64,000 bases of DNA from Roseovarius sp. A-2 (lineage in GTDB: Bacteria > Pseudomonadota > Alphaproteobacteria > Rhodobacterales > Rhodobacteraceae), in NCBI RefSeq assembly GCF_002072155.1, contig NZ_BDIY01000012.1, positions 38,576-102,575 on the forward strand, written 5' to 3'. This document shows, one piece after another, positions 1-8,596 of the stretch. The stretch's first letter is position 1; every line of letters starts with the position of its first letter. The position numbers were made by a program, and so were the translations under genes. The notes beneath the pieces were generated by a model, which worked only from the letters and a program-made list of their open reading frames with translations, was not told the origin of the DNA and searched no databases.

Positions 1-261
1 GTGGAAATGCACACGCCTGTTGGGCACGTCGAGGGTTTGGACGAACATGTCCATCACCATGGATTTGCCGCGCCCGACCCCGCCCCAGATATAAAGCCCT
101 TTGGGCGGCTCCGGAGCGCGGCGAAACCAGCCCTTGCGCGGCGCATCGGCGAGGGCTGCGCGAATGCGCTCGAATTCCGGCAAGACCGCCTCTTGCGCGT
201 CATCGCGGGTCAATTCACCCTCTGACACCAGACGGTCATAGAGTTGGGGCAGCGTTTCCAT
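1..261 (-). CDS. zapE: ZapE/AFG1-family ATPase, N-terminal part
   Basis: The first 87 residues of an AFG1/ZapE-type P-loop ATPase are visible; the rest lies beyond the left edge. Walker A GGVGRGKS sits at residues 60-67, directly after the family's KGLYIW segment and before SMVMDMF. In E. coli, ZapE joins the division site under low oxygen and destabilises FtsZ polymers; the mitochondrial relative is Afg1. The start is ATG at 261. It lies 46 nt downstream of pip on the same strand, so the two may share a transcript. The family is clear from the motif; the division role is inferred from E. coli. Confidence 0.85.
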   Translation of the reverse strand, partial: METLPQLYDRLVSEGELTRDDAQEAVLPEFERIRAALADAPRKGWFRRAPEPPKGLYIWGGVGRGKSMVMDMFVQTLDVPNRRVHFH

Positions 262-307
262 ACCCTTCGGAATATCGCGATGCGGGGCGCGGGAAAAGCG
301 CGAATGC

Positions 308-1282
308 TTAGGCGCGGTCGGCCAGTTTCTGCATCACACTCACCAGATCGGCACTGATTCCCGGCTCTGACAGTGCATGACCGGCGACGGGGATCATCCG
401 CAGATCGCATTTCGGCCAGAGCGCGGCCACCTTGTGGGCGGTGATCGGCGGGCAGATCATGTCATAGCGGCCTTGCACGATGGTACCGGGCACATCGCGC
501 AGCCGGTCCATGCGGGCAAGGATATGTCCGTCCTCCTCCAGAAAGCCGCGATGCGTGAAATAGTGGTTTTCGAGCCGGGCGAAGGCGCGGGCGTAATCCG
601 CAGGGCTGTCGCCGCCGACACCGGTGGATTGCACCGTGGCAAGCGCGTTTTCCCAAGCCGACCACGCCTTGGCATGGGTGATCTCCTGTGCCAGATCGCC
701 GGAAAAGAGCCGCTTGTGATAGGCGGCAATGAGGTCGTGGCGTTCCTCCTCGGGGATGAGCGCCACGAAACGCACCCAGGTTTCCGGCCAGAACGCCCCG
801 GCCCCGCCGCCATAGAACCAGTCAAGCTCGCCTTCTGTCATGGTGAACACGCCGCGCAGCACCAGATGCAGCGCGCGGTCGGGATGGGTCTGGCCATAGA
901 TCAGCGCCAGCGTGGCACCCCAACTGCCGCCAAAGACGATCCAGCGGTCGATGCCGAGAGTTTCGCGGATCTGCTCGATATCGCGCACCAGATGCCACGT
1001 GGTGTTGGCCTCGACGCTGGCATGCGGGCGCGAGCGGCCGCAGCCGCGTTGATCGAAGAGGATGATTCGGTAAATCTCGGGATCGAAATACCGCCGCATC
1101 CCGGGGCTGCACCCACCGCCCGGCCCACCATGCAAGACAACGACTGGCTGGCCATCGGCGCGGCCCGACTGTTCCACATAGATCGTGTGGCCGTCGCCCA
1201 CGTCGAGCATCTGCCGATCGAAGGGTTCGACCGGGGGAAAGAGATATTGCACTGCGCTTTTATGGCCCGAGACTTTATCCAT
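308..1282 (-). CDS. pip: Proline iminopeptidase (peptidase S33)
   Basis: A 324-residue cytoplasmic alpha/beta hydrolase that removes N-terminal proline from peptides. The oxyanion motif HGGPGGG is at residues 51-57, the nucleophile Ser120 lies in GGSWG, and the likely triad is completed by Asp274 (GRYDMICP) and His302 (AGHALSEPG). DQRGCGRS at 77-84 is also typical of Pip, and the length matches the family. The ATG at 1282 follows an AGGA element. The gene is divergent from ubiG with only 49 nt between starts, so both promoters share that gap. There are no signs of truncation. Confidence 0.93.
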   Translation of the reverse strand: MDKVSGHKSAVQYLFPPVEPFDRQMLDVGDGHTIYVEQSGRADGQPVVVLHGGPGGGCSPGMRRYFDPEIYRIILFDQRGCGRSRPHASVEANTTWHLVRDIEQIRETLGIDRWIVFGGSWGATLALIYGQTHPDRALHLVLRGVFTMTEGELDWFYGGGAGAFWPETWVRFVALIPEEERHDLIAAYHKRLFSGDLAQEITHAKAWSAWENALATVQSTGVGGDSPADYARAFARLENHYFTHRGFLEEDGHILARMDRLRDVPGTIVQGRYDMICPPITAHKVAALWPKCDLRMIPVAGHALSEPGISADLVSVMQKLADRA

Positions 1283-1331
1283 GAATGTCCTATATATCGC
1301 ACGTCACCAATTGAGCCATAGGGAGACCGGA

Positions 1332-2081
1332 ATGCAAGCCGCGCAAAGCACCATAGATGCCGCCGAGGTCGCGAAATTCGAAGCGATGGCCGCCGAATGG
1401 TGGGATCCGAACGGCAAATTCAAGCCGCTTCACATGCTGAATCCTTGCAGGCTGGACTATATCACCTCGCAGATCGCGGCGGAATTCGATCGTGACCTAC
1501 AGGTGAATGCGCCGTTCGAGGGTTTGCGCATTCTCGATATCGGTTGTGGCGGCGGCTTGTTGAGCGAGCCTATGGCGCGGCTTGGGGCCGATGTGGTGGG
1601 TGCCGATGCCGCCCCGCGCAATATCCCCGTGGCGCAGGTGCATGCCGAGCAATCAGGGCTGGAGATCGACTATCGCCACACCACGGCCGAAGACATGGCC
1701 GCAGAGGGCGAGCGGTTCGACGTGGTGCTCAACATGGAGGTGGTGGAGCATGTCGCCGATCCGCTGGCCTATCTGACCGCCTGTCAGCAGTTGCTGAGAC
1801 CCGGCGGGCTGATGGTCTGCTCGACGATCAACCGCAACCCCAAGAGTTTCGCCATGGCCATAGTGGGCGCGGAATACGTGATGCGCTGGCTGCCCAAGGG
1901 CACGCATGAATGGTCGAAGTTCATCACCCCGGACGAGCTTTACGGCCTGATTTCGCAGGCCGGGCTCACGCCGGTGGATCGCAAGGGGTTCGTGTTCAAC
2001 CCGGTGACCTGGCAATGGCGGCTGTCGGATCGGGATCTGAGCGTGAATTACGTGACGGCGAGCGTCAAAGCTCCAGCCTGA
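1332..2081 (+). CDS. ubiG: Ubiquinone biosynthesis O-methyltransferase UbiG
   Basis: A 249-residue class I SAM methyltransferase that performs both O-methylations of ubiquinone synthesis. Motif I LDIGCGGG is at 68-75, and the N-terminal [19 protein letters not shown] segment is a UbiG hallmark. The ATG at 1332 is chosen because GGGAGA lies just upstream and the product then has the usual UbiG length; the reading frame extends further upstream but that part overlaps pip. The 3' end overlaps the convergent MarR gene by 17 nt. Confidence 0.95.
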   Translation: MQAAQSTIDAAEVAKFEAMAAEWWDPNGKFKPLHMLNPCRLDYITSQIAAEFDRDLQVNAPFEGLRILDIGCGGGLLSEPMARLGADVVGADAAPRNIPVAQVHAEQSGLEIDYRHTTAEDMAAEGERFDVVLNMEVVEHVADPLAYLTACQQLLRPGGLMVCSTINRNPKSFAMAIVGAEYVMRWLPKGTHEWSKFITPDELYGLISQAGLTPVDRKGFVFNPVTWQWRLSDRDLSVNYVTASVKAPA

Positions 2082-2505
2082 TGCGCAATTCACGCAGCAC
2101 CGGCAGGCTGGCGCGTACACGGTCCCCGCCCAGATCGCGAATGAGGTCCGAGACCATCGGCGTGATCGCCGCCATCGCCGCATCGCGCGCCTGACGGCCC
2201 GACGGGCTGATCGTCACCATCTTGCGGCGGGCATCGTCCCAATCGGGCCGGATATGCACATAGCCTGCCCATTCCAGTTTCGACAACGTGTTAGTCATCG
2301 CCCCGCGCGTAACGTGAAAACTCTTGGCCAGTTGCGCCGGGTTACGCTCGTCCCCGATCCGGGCAAGATGGTTCAGCACCGAGAAATGCGAGATTTCCAT
2401 ACCCTTCGGTAGCACCCGGCTCAGCCGGTTGCGGATCAACTGCTCGTTGGTGAGGATCTCGCTAAAGAGCGTCACCGCAAGGGAATTACTGGTTGTCTCG
2501 TCCAT
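2065..2505 (-). CDS. MarR-family winged-helix regulator
   Basis: A 146-residue protein with the MarR layout: N-terminal dimerisation helices (about 1-35), a winged helix (about 36-105, including [20 protein letters not shown] and a wing around DWDDARRKM) and C-terminal helices. MarR proteins usually repress an adjacent or divergent gene and respond to small ligands; the target here is unknown. The start codon directly abuts the stop of the upstream nitrilase-family gene (stop at 2506-2508), so it is probably translated from the same mRNA. The 3' end overlaps ubiG by 17 nt. Confidence 0.88.
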   Translation of the reverse strand: MDETTSNSLAVTLFSEILTNEQLIRNRLSRVLPKGMEISHFSVLNHLARIGDERNPAQLAKSFHVTRGAMTNTLSKLEWAGYVHIRPDWDDARRKMVTISPSGRQARDAAMAAITPMVSDLIRDLGGDRVRASLPVLRELRIRLEL

Positions 2506-3336
2506 TCAGGGGCCATCGAACACGCGGTCATGGCGCAGCGAAGGCACGCGCCTGCGTGCTTGTGCCACTTGCCGGGGGTCAAAATCAACCGTCACAATCC
2601 CGTGATCTGTGCCGCCATCGGCCAGAACCTCGCCCCAGGGTGCAACGACAAGGCTATGCCCATGCGTTGTGCGAGCCCGCCCCGTAGCGGCGGCATGGGT
2701 GCCGGTTTGTGCGGGGGCCAACACGAAACAGCCGGTTTCAATGGCCCGCGCGCGCAGCAAGGTTTCCCAATGTGCGGCCCCCGTCACGGGGGAAAACGCG
2801 GCGGGCACGGTCAGGATATCGGCCCCGGCATGGGCCAGGCGGCGATGCAGGGCGGGAAAGCGGATATCGTAGCAGATCGTCATGCCGAGCTTGCCCCAAG
2901 GGGTTTCTGCCAGCACCGCGCGCGCGCCCGGGCGAAAGCCATCGGATTCGCGATAGGTTTCCTCGGGCGTCACGTCGACGTCGAACATGTGGATCTTGTC
3001 ATAGCGCGCCTGAACGTTGCCTTGCGAATCGATCAGGAAGGACCGATTGGCAAAGCGCCCGTCGGGATCATCGGTCTTGAGCGCGAGCGAGCCGATCAGC
3101 AGCCAGACGCCATGCCGGGCCGCCTCCGCTTGCAATCCGGCCAGAACAGGGTCTGATTCTTCGGGATGCAGCACCGTGTTCTGGTGGTTTCGGCTGGTTG
3201 AGACGCAGTTGGTCACCTCGGGCGTGAGGATGAACTCCGCGCCCTGTGCCACGGCCCTCTCCATCATCGCGCGCACCGTGGCCAGGTTGCCCTCTGGCTG
3301 GTCGCTGCTGGTCAGTTGCAGAAGGGCCGCGCGCAT
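2506..3336 (-). CDS. Nitrilase-family amidohydrolase (Nit1/omega-amidase type)
   Basis: A 276-residue carbon-nitrogen hydrolase. The catalytic Glu40 (LTPE), Lys114 (YDKIHMF) and Cys155 (ICYDIRFP) are all present. The YDKIHMFDVDV segment and C-terminal RRVPSLRHDRVF match the Nit1/NIT2 subgroup, whose members hydrolyse deaminated glutathione or 2-oxo-dicarboxylic monoamides. The ATG at 3336 is chosen because it begins the conserved MRAALLQLTS strand and follows grxC by 4 nt. Its position after glutaredoxin fits a glutathione-repair role, which is inference. Confidence 0.88.
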   Translation of the reverse strand: MRAALLQLTSSDQPEGNLATVRAMMERAVAQGAEFILTPEVTNCVSTSRNHQNTVLHPEESDPVLAGLQAEAARHGVWLLIGSLALKTDDPDGRFANRSFLIDSQGNVQARYDKIHMFDVDVTPEETYRESDGFRPGARAVLAETPWGKLGMTICYDIRFPALHRRLAHAGADILTVPAAFSPVTGAAHWETLLRARAIETGCFVLAPAQTGTHAAATGRARTTHGHSLVVAPWGEVLADGGTDHGIVTVDFDPRQVAQARRRVPSLRHDRVFDGP

Positions 3337-3340
3337 CGGA

Positions 3341-3598
3341 TCAGCCCTGCAGCATCGGATCGAGCTTGCCCGCGCGTTCCAGCGCATATAGCTCGTCGCA
3401 GCCGCCGACATGCGTCTTGCCGATGAAGATCTGCGGCACGGTGTGGCGGCCATTGGCGCGGCTCATCATCTCGGCCTTGCGCCTGGGCTGCGCCAGAACG
3501 TTGATCTCGGAGAAGTTGACGCCCTTCTGTTTCAAAAGGCGTTTTGCCGCGTGACAAAAACCACAAAGCGGCGAGGAGTAGATTTCGACTGGTTGCAT
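3341..3598 (-). CDS. grxC: Glutaredoxin 3
   Basis: An 85-residue dithiol glutaredoxin that reduces disulfides and glutathione-mixed disulfides in the cytoplasm. The active site is Cys12-Gly-Phe-Cys15, a variant of the usual CPYC. The cis-proline segment TVPQIFIG at 53-60 and Gly65-Gly66 for glutathione binding are intact. It ends 4 nt before the nitrilase-family gene, so the pair is probably one operon with the MarR gene downstream. ComF, upstream on the same strand, ends 30 nt away. Confidence 0.94.
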   Translation of the reverse strand: MQPVEIYSSPLCGFCHAAKRLLKQKGVNFSEINVLAQPRRKAEMMSRANGRHTVPQIFIGKTHVGGCDELYALERAGKLDPMLQG

Positions 3599-3628
3599 TT
3601 CTTTGGTCCCGTTCTGTTTGACGGAAAC

Positions 3629-4360
3629 TTAAGCATCCTTGACGACACGCGCCAGTGTCAGAATGCACACATCCTGCGCACCGCCGGCGAGTGCGGCCTG
3701 TGTGGCGACCGAGAGCGTGGCACCCGAGGTCATCACATCATCGACGATCAGCACCGGGCGATCCATGATCAGCGCACGGCGGGCCGGATTGATGCGAATC
3801 GCATCGCTGAGCATGGCGTGACGCGCAGCCCGGTCGAGGCCCTTGAGCGATTGCGTCCGTTTGGAGCGTTGCAGCAGGTCGAGACAGTCCGACAGCCCGG
3901 TCTCGCGCGCAAGCGCCTGCACCAGCAGGGCCGATTGATTGTAGCGCCGCCGCAGCGTGCGCGTCCAGTGCAGCGGCACCGGCGCAAGCAGGGTGTCGGG
4001 CTGTAAAAGCGGCGCGGCGGCGCGCGCAAGCCATTTCGCCGCCGGGCGGATGACATCATGCCGGTCGCCATGCTTGAGCGCGAGCACGAGGCGGCGGCCA
4101 TTCTCGTGATAGAGCAGCGCCGCGCGCCCACGTGACCAGGGCCGCGCATGGGTAAGACACTCATCGCAGAACTCGGCCTGTGCGCCCGCCTCGCCGGGCA
4201 GGGGTACACCGCAGGCGTCGCAGACCAGCCCGGAAATAAAAGGCGTATCGCGCCAACAGGGACCGCACAGGCCGAAATCGCTATCGACAGTCACGCCACA
4301 GAGCGTACAACGCGACGGATAGATCAACCGGACCGCTGTTTGAAATGCCGCTCTGTGCAC
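3629..4360 (-). CDS. comF: ComF-family phosphoribosyltransferase-like protein
   Basis: A 243-residue ComF homologue. Two zinc-ribbon-like cysteine sets occur near the N terminus (Cys18/21/32/35 and Cys47/50/65/68), followed by a type I phosphoribosyltransferase fold with the PRPP loop VLIVDDVMTSGAT at 203-215. ComF proteins take part in DNA uptake in competent bacteria; the biochemical reaction is not settled. A GTG start at 4360 is preferred because AGGAG lies about 8 nt upstream, and longer starts would run into the divergent methyltransferase gene, whose ATG is 15 nt away. Confidence 0.87.
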   Translation of the reverse strand: MHRAAFQTAVRLIYPSRCTLCGVTVDSDFGLCGPCWRDTPFISGLVCDACGVPLPGEAGAQAEFCDECLTHARPWSRGRAALLYHENGRRLVLALKHGDRHDVIRPAAKWLARAAAPLLQPDTLLAPVPLHWTRTLRRRYNQSALLVQALARETGLSDCLDLLQRSKRTQSLKGLDRAARHAMLSDAIRINPARRALIMDRPVLIVDDVMTSGATLSVATQAALAGGAQDVCILTLARVVKDA

Positions 4361-4375
4361 CCTAGTCTCCTGCCT

Positions 4376-5194
4376 ATGACCCAGACACCGCTCACCGACC
4401 GTCCTGCATTGATCCGCAACCGCCTGCGTGCGGCGCGGGCCCCGGCGCTGTTCCTGCACGAGGTGGCGGCGGATGAGATCGAGGATCGTCTGGCGGTGGT
4501 TAACAAATCCTTTACCGCGCCCGCCGTGGTGACGGGTTTTCCCGATTTCTGGCAGGCGCGCCTGCCGGAGGCGCGGGTGGTCGCGGATGACGACACGCTG
4601 GCGCTAGAGCCGGGGGCGCATGATCTGGTGATCCATGCCATGTGCCTGCATTGGGCAAGCGACCCGGTGGGGCAGCTCATTCAGATGCGGCGCGCGTTGC
4701 GGCCTGATGGGCTGATGCTGGGGGCGCTGATGGGGGGTGGCAGTTTGCAGGAGTTGCGCGCGGCCTTGGCGCAGGCCGAGGCGGATGTGACCGGGGGCCT
4801 CTCGCCGCGTATCCTGCCGATGGGGGAAATCCGCGATCTCGGCGCGCTGTTGCAGCGGGCGGGATATACCCTGCCAGTCGCCGACCGGCTGCCGCTGAGC
4901 GTCGAGTATCGCGATCCCTGGCACCTGATGCGCGACCTGCGCGCCATGGGCGAGACCAACGCGATGAGTGCCCGGCCCAGGCGGATCATGCGGCGCGCGG
5001 TCCTGAATCGGGCCTGCGACATATACGCGCGTGAATTCGGGACGGGCGCAGGCAGCATTCCTGCGACCTTCGAGATGATTTTCCTGACAGGCTGGTCGCC
5101 TGACGAAAGCCAGCCACAACCCTTGCGCCCCGGTTCGGCCAAGGCACGGCTGGCGGACGCGCTCGGCGCAGAGGAAAAACCGCTGAAAGATTGA
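4376..5194 (+). CDS. BioC/NDUFAF5-like SAM-dependent methyltransferase
   Basis: A 272-residue class I methyltransferase-like protein. The N-terminal DRPALIRNRLRAAR and the segment HDLVIHAMCLHWASDPVGQL, followed by RRALRPDGLMLGALMGGGSL, match the NDUFAF5/BioC-like family found beside comF in many alphaproteobacteria. The human NDUFAF5 modifies an arginine of complex I subunit NDUFS7; the bacterial role is unproven. Motif I is weak here (VVTGFPDFWQ), which is usual for this group. It is divergent from comF, with 15 nt between starts. Confidence 0.78.
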   Translation: MTQTPLTDRPALIRNRLRAARAPALFLHEVAADEIEDRLAVVNKSFTAPAVVTGFPDFWQARLPEARVVADDDTLALEPGAHDLVIHAMCLHWASDPVGQLIQMRRALRPDGLMLGALMGGGSLQELRAALAQAEADVTGGLSPRILPMGEIRDLGALLQRAGYTLPVADRLPLSVEYRDPWHLMRDLRAMGETNAMSARPRRIMRRAVLNRACDIYAREFGTGAGSIPATFEMIFLTGWSPDESQPQPLRPGSAKARLADALGAEEKPLKD

Positions 5195-5215
5195 CCTTGG
5201 GCTGCGAACCTCTAT

Positions 5216-5227
5216 GTCACCCGTGAC
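5216..5227. promoter_or_regulatory. Small palindrome upstream of hemH
   Basis: An inverted repeat GTCAC-CC-GTGAC lies 26 nt before the hemH start in the 59-nt gap after the methyltransferase gene. It could be an operator for heme-responsive control, but it does not match the FNR or Irr consensus and no regulator is nearby. Confidence 0.25.
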
Positions 5228-5253
5228 CCGAGACTGACAGGATTAACCAAGCC

Positions 5254-6318
5254 ATGCTCGACTCCAGCCGCGATGCCGCACGCCCCGCCCATGCCCCTGG
5301 CGATCACCCCAAGGTGCCGAGGGCCAGGACCGGTGTGCTGCTGGCCAATCTCGGGACGCCGGATCATTACAGCTATTGGCCGATGCGCCGCTATCTCAAC
5401 GAGTTCCTCTCGGACCGGCGGGTGATCGACTATAGCCCTTGGAAATGGCAACCGCTATTGCAGTTGATCATCCTGACCAAGCGGCCCTTTACCAGCGGCG
5501 AGGCGTATAAATCCATCTGGAACGAGGACAAGGGCGAGAGCCCGCTGATGACCATCACCCGCGACCAGACCGAGAAGATGGCCAAGGCGATGGAAGAGCG
5601 TTATGGCGATCAGGTGATGGTCGATTTCTGCATGCGCTATGGCAATCCGTCCACGAAATCCAAGGTCAGGGCGATGGTCGAGGCGGGATGCACGCGCATC
5701 CTGTTCTTTCCGCTCTATCCGCATTACGCGGGGGCCACCTCGGCCACGGCCAACGACCAGTTCTTTCGCGCGCTAATGGACGAGACATGGCAGCCGATTG
5801 CCCGCGTGGTGGAGCCTTATTTTGAGAATCCGCTTTATATCGAGGCGCTCGCCGAATCGGTCGAGCGCGCCTATTCGCAGATCGAGACGCGGCCCGAGAT
5901 CCTTGTCGTGTCGTATCATGGCATGCCTAAACGCTATCTGATGCAGGGTGACCCCTATCATTGCCACTGCCAGAAAACGACGCGGCTGCTCAAGGAACGG
6001 TTGGGCTGGGAGGATACCGAGATCACCACCACGTTCCAGTCGGTGTTCGGCCCTGAGGAATGGCTCAAGCCCTACACCGTCGATGAAGTGGCACGGCTGG
6101 CAAGCGAAGAGGGCAAGAAACGCATCGCGGTGATGGCCCCGGCGTTTTCCGCCGACTGCATCGAGACGCTGGAAGAGATCAACGAGGAAATCCGCGAGAG
6201 CTTTGAGGAGGCGGGAGGTGAGGAATTCACCTATATTCCTTGTCTCAATGATGACGACGCGCATATCAGGGCGCTGTCATCCATCGTGGAGAGCAACCTC
6301 AAGGGCTGGCTCGACTGA
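5254..6318 (+). CDS. hemH: Ferrochelatase
   Basis: A 354-residue ferrochelatase that inserts Fe2+ into protoporphyrin IX, the last step of heme synthesis, at the inner membrane surface. The signature SYHGMPKRYL carries the metal-path histidine, followed by the GDPYHCHCQKT segment. The second signature, FSADCIETLEEI, carries the conserved glutamates. There is a roughly 25-residue N-terminal extension rich in Ala and Pro before TGVLLANLGTP. No C-terminal iron-sulfur cysteine set is present. A strong hairpin terminator follows 24 nt after the stop. Confidence 0.96.
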   Translation: MLDSSRDAARPAHAPGDHPKVPRARTGVLLANLGTPDHYSYWPMRRYLNEFLSDRRVIDYSPWKWQPLLQLIILTKRPFTSGEAYKSIWNEDKGESPLMTITRDQTEKMAKAMEERYGDQVMVDFCMRYGNPSTKSKVRAMVEAGCTRILFFPLYPHYAGATSATANDQFFRALMDETWQPIARVVEPYFENPLYIEALAESVERAYSQIETRPEILVVSYHGMPKRYLMQGDPYHCHCQKTTRLLKERLGWEDTEITTTFQSVFGPEEWLKPYTVDEVARLASEEGKKRIAVMAPAFSADCIETLEEINEEIRESFEEAGGEEFTYIPCLNDDDAHIRALSSIVESNLKGWLD

Positions 6319-6342
6319 CACCGGCAATCTATGGAAACGCAA

Positions 6343-6367
6343 AAAGGCAGCGGAGACCGCTGCCTTT
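6343..6367. terminator. Bidirectional intrinsic terminator (hemH / small ORF)
   Basis: An 11-bp perfect stem (AAAGGCAGCGG / CCGCTGCCTTT) with a 3-nt AGA loop. On the minus strand it runs into TTTTT, and on the plus strand into TTTCT. It lies between the convergent hemH stop (6318) and the small membrane protein stop (6390), so it should terminate both. Confidence 0.85.
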
Positions 6368-6389
6368 CTACATTTTGTCACTGATACGA

Positions 6390-6578
6390 TCAGTCGATCG
6401 CGATCACGGCTGCCACAATGGCGAGCAGGACCAGCGGAACCCAGACTGCGGCTGCGGACGAGCCGTTGTTGGTTTCCTCAACGATCACCGGCGCCTCGAT
6501 GACAGGCTCTGCAAGCGTACCGGCAAAACCGGTCGAAGCGGCTGCGGAGAGGGCGGCGGCGAGAACGAGCTTTTTCAT
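6390..6578 (-). CDS. Small exported single-span membrane protein
   Basis: A 62-residue protein. Residues 1-19 resemble a signal peptide (MKKLVLAAALSAAASTGFA), a short acidic linker (TLAEPVIEAPVIVEETNNG) follows, and residues 42-61 form a hydrophobic span ending AVIAID. The ATG at 6578 is preceded by GGAGG at good spacing, which strongly supports a real gene despite its size. No function is recognised. It shares a terminator region with hemH but is convergent to it. It could be a small envelope or stress protein. Confidence 0.72.
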   Translation of the reverse strand: MKKLVLAAALSAAASTGFAGTLAEPVIEAPVIVEETNNGSSAAAVWVPLVLLAIVAAVIAID

Positions 6579-6694
6579 TATAATCCTCCAGAAATCGGCC
6601 TGACGCTGCAACAGCACAACGGCAGGCATCCAAGACTTACCTCGTGTTATTTTTCTAAACAGCAATTCGTGAAGATTGCAATTGCATCTTGACA

Positions 6695-6714
6695 GCCCGG
6701 GCTGCGGCCCGGGC
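6695..6714 (-). terminator. GC-rich hairpin after the L,D-transpeptidase gene
   Basis: Two copies of GCCCGGGC flank a TGCG loop, forming an 8-bp stem. It starts 10 nt past the transpeptidase stop codon on the minus strand. The run AAAAA precedes it on that strand, but only a weak U-tract follows, so termination efficiency is uncertain. Confidence 0.55.
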
Positions 6715-6723
6715 ACTTTTTCG

Positions 6724-7326
6724 TCAAATAAGCAACACTTGTGTGCCCACTTTGGTCAAAGCGAAGAGTTCCTGGATATGTTCGTTGTAGAGCCCCACGC
6801 AACCGTTCGACGAGCGCCGACCGATCTTGCGCGTGTCATGCGTGCCGTGGATCCGGTAATACGTCCAGCTGAGATAGAGAGCGTGCGTTCCGAGCGGGTT
6901 GTCCGGGCCCGGCCCCACATAGGCGGGCCATTCCGGATTTCGTTCGAGCATTGAAGGCGTCGGACGCCAGCTTGGCCCCTCGACCTTGCGCACCACCGAG
7001 GTGCGGCCCCGGCGGGTGAGATCCTCGGTCAGCGGCACGGAGGAGGGGTAGAGTTTGTAGACGCTTTCATCCTCGCTCCAGAAATGCACAGCGCGCGAAT
7101 CGATATCCACGAGGATCGCACCGTTGCGCAGGTTGGAGAAATAAGGCTTCCAGTCCAGCTTGCGAAACGCCGAGATGTTGCGGCGCACGGTCGTGGTGAC
7201 GTCGCGCTCTGTCTCGACGGTCTCGGGGCCATCGACATCTTGGGCGAAGGCCGGCGCGCCCATCATCGCGGCGCTGCCAGCCAGAAAGGCACGTCGATTC
7301 CATGCCGTCCGGATATCAGAAGTCAT
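6724..7326 (-). CDS. L,D-transpeptidase (YkuD), Tat-exported
   Basis: A 200-residue periplasmic L,D-transpeptidase. A Tat-like signal (NRRAFLAGSAAMMGAPAFA) spans residues 10-28. The YkuD catalytic motif reads HGTHDTRKIGRRSSNGCVGL, with His160 and nucleophile Cys176. Such enzymes make 3-3 peptidoglycan cross-links or attach proteins to the wall. It is divergent from the CAP-domain lipoprotein and one of two YkuD enzymes within 2 kb, which suggests a local wall-remodelling cluster. Which activity it has cannot be told from sequence. Confidence 0.9.
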   Translation of the reverse strand: MTSDIRTAWNRRAFLAGSAAMMGAPAFAQDVDGPETVETERDVTTTVRRNISAFRKLDWKPYFSNLRNGAILVDIDSRAVHFWSEDESVYKLYPSSVPLTEDLTRRGRTSVVRKVEGPSWRPTPSMLERNPEWPAYVGPGPDNPLGTHALYLSWTYYRIHGTHDTRKIGRRSSNGCVGLYNEHIQELFALTKVGTQVLLI

Positions 7327-7494
7327 TTTCGGGTCTCCCGTCGAACCTGATCAATATCCGCCTAATATATGGCGCAAAGGCCGCAGTCGCAATTCAAACC
7401 GCCGTCAAGGGGCACGCTTTCGCGGATGTGGGTTTGAAGTGCAACGCGAGCCGGGCTAAAGCAAAAGATGCAACAACCAGGGTGGTGTGGGATT

Positions 7495-8013
7495 ATGGCG
7501 CGTCTGTTTATCATTTTTCTGTCGGCTATGTTGGCCCTGTCGGCCTGCGCGGCACCGCCGCCGCCGCCGCCACAGATCGGTGCCGATGGCAAGCCGCTGC
7601 CGCGCGTCTACCATATTCGCGATGGGCAAGAGCGTGAAATTCGCTTTCGGATGCTCGATTCGGTCAATGCGCTGCGCGAGGCCAACGGGGCCGGAACGGT
7701 CATTCTCGACGAACGTCTGACCGCCGCCGCCGCTACCCATTCGCGCGACATGTCGGTGCAGAACCGGCCCTGGCATTTCGGCTCTGACGGGTCGTCGCCG
7801 GTGGATCGCATCCGCCGCGTCGGTTACGAGGGCGACCTGGTGGGCGAGACTATTTCGGAGACCTACGAGACCGAACTCGAGACCCTCGCCGCATGGATGG
7901 AGGAAGAGGTCACGCGCCGCGTGATCCTGAACCCCGAGGCCACGCGCATGGGCTTTGATTGGCTCCAGGAGCCGGGCGGCAAGATCTGGTGGACGATGGT
8001 GCTGGGCAAGTGA
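7495..8013 (+). CDS. CAP-domain (SCP/PR1) lipoprotein
   Basis: A 172-residue protein with a lipoprotein signal: the lipobox LSAC has the acylated Cys at position 18, followed by a proline run (PPPPPP at 21-26). The remainder is a CAP/SCP domain of the bacterial YkwD type, with THSRDM and a HF...GETI pattern supplying the usual His and Glu residues. The ATG at 7495 gives the signal peptide directly. The substrate is unknown. Its stop codon abuts the stop of the convergent second L,D-transpeptidase with no spacer. Confidence 0.82.
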   Translation: MARLFIIFLSAMLALSACAAPPPPPPQIGADGKPLPRVYHIRDGQEREIRFRMLDSVNALREANGAGTVILDERLTAAAATHSRDMSVQNRPWHFGSDGSSPVDRIRRVGYEGDLVGETISETYETELETLAAWMEEEVTRRVILNPEATRMGFDWLQEPGGKIWWTMVLGK

Positions 8014-8514
8014 TCAGGCGTGGAGCAGGATCGGCGTGCCGTTGCGGATCATCGCATAGACATCCTCCATCTCGCGATTCTTGACCGAAATGCAGCCCGC
8101 CGTCCAATCCGGGCTGAAAACCGCGAGCGCGTTCGGCTCGCCGTGGATGAAGATGTCGCCCCCCGGCGATTGCCCCATTGCCCTGGCATGGGCGATGTCG
8201 GCCTCGTTCGGATAAGAAATTCCGAGCGAGAGGTGAAACGCACTGTTGGGGTTGCGCCGGTCGATAAGGTATTCGCCCTCGGGCGTGCGCCCGTCGCCTT
8301 CAAACTGCTTGTGTCCGTCGGGAGCAAAACCAAGATCGACCTGATAGCGTTTCAGCACCTTGCGGTGATGCAACAGGAACATCTCGCGTTCGCCCTTGTT
8401 AACGACGACGCGGGTCACCTCCGGGCCGTGATAGCTCCGGAACTTGGATTTCTGTGCGCAGCCCGCGAGTGTTGCCGCCCCGGCGAGTAGTGCGAAACGT
8501 CGTGTGAGTGTCAT
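8014..8514 (-). CDS. L,D-transpeptidase (YkuD) lipoprotein
   Basis: A 166-residue YkuD-domain protein. The N terminus MTLTRRFALLAGAATLAGC is a lipoprotein signal with the lipidated Cys at 19. Catalytic His124 (FIHGEPNAL) and Cys141 (TAGCISVKN) are present. A GTG nine bases further upstream (8523) is an alternative start, but the ATG sits naturally at the signal peptide. It differs from the 6724-7326 enzyme in anchoring (lipid versus soluble) and in the catalytic signature. It likely acts on peptidoglycan from the membrane. Confidence 0.9.
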   Translation of the reverse strand: MTLTRRFALLAGAATLAGCAQKSKFRSYHGPEVTRVVVNKGEREMFLLHHRKVLKRYQVDLGFAPDGHKQFEGDGRTPEGEYLIDRRNPNSAFHLSLGISYPNEADIAHARAMGQSPGGDIFIHGEPNALAVFSPDWTAGCISVKNREMEDVYAMIRNGTPILLHA

Positions 8515-8596
8515 GCCTGTCACCGTGTTGCTGCCCGGTTGTTTTGCGGCATTTTACACTGTTTCCACGGTTTTGTGGTAGCGATTTCTTTGCTGA

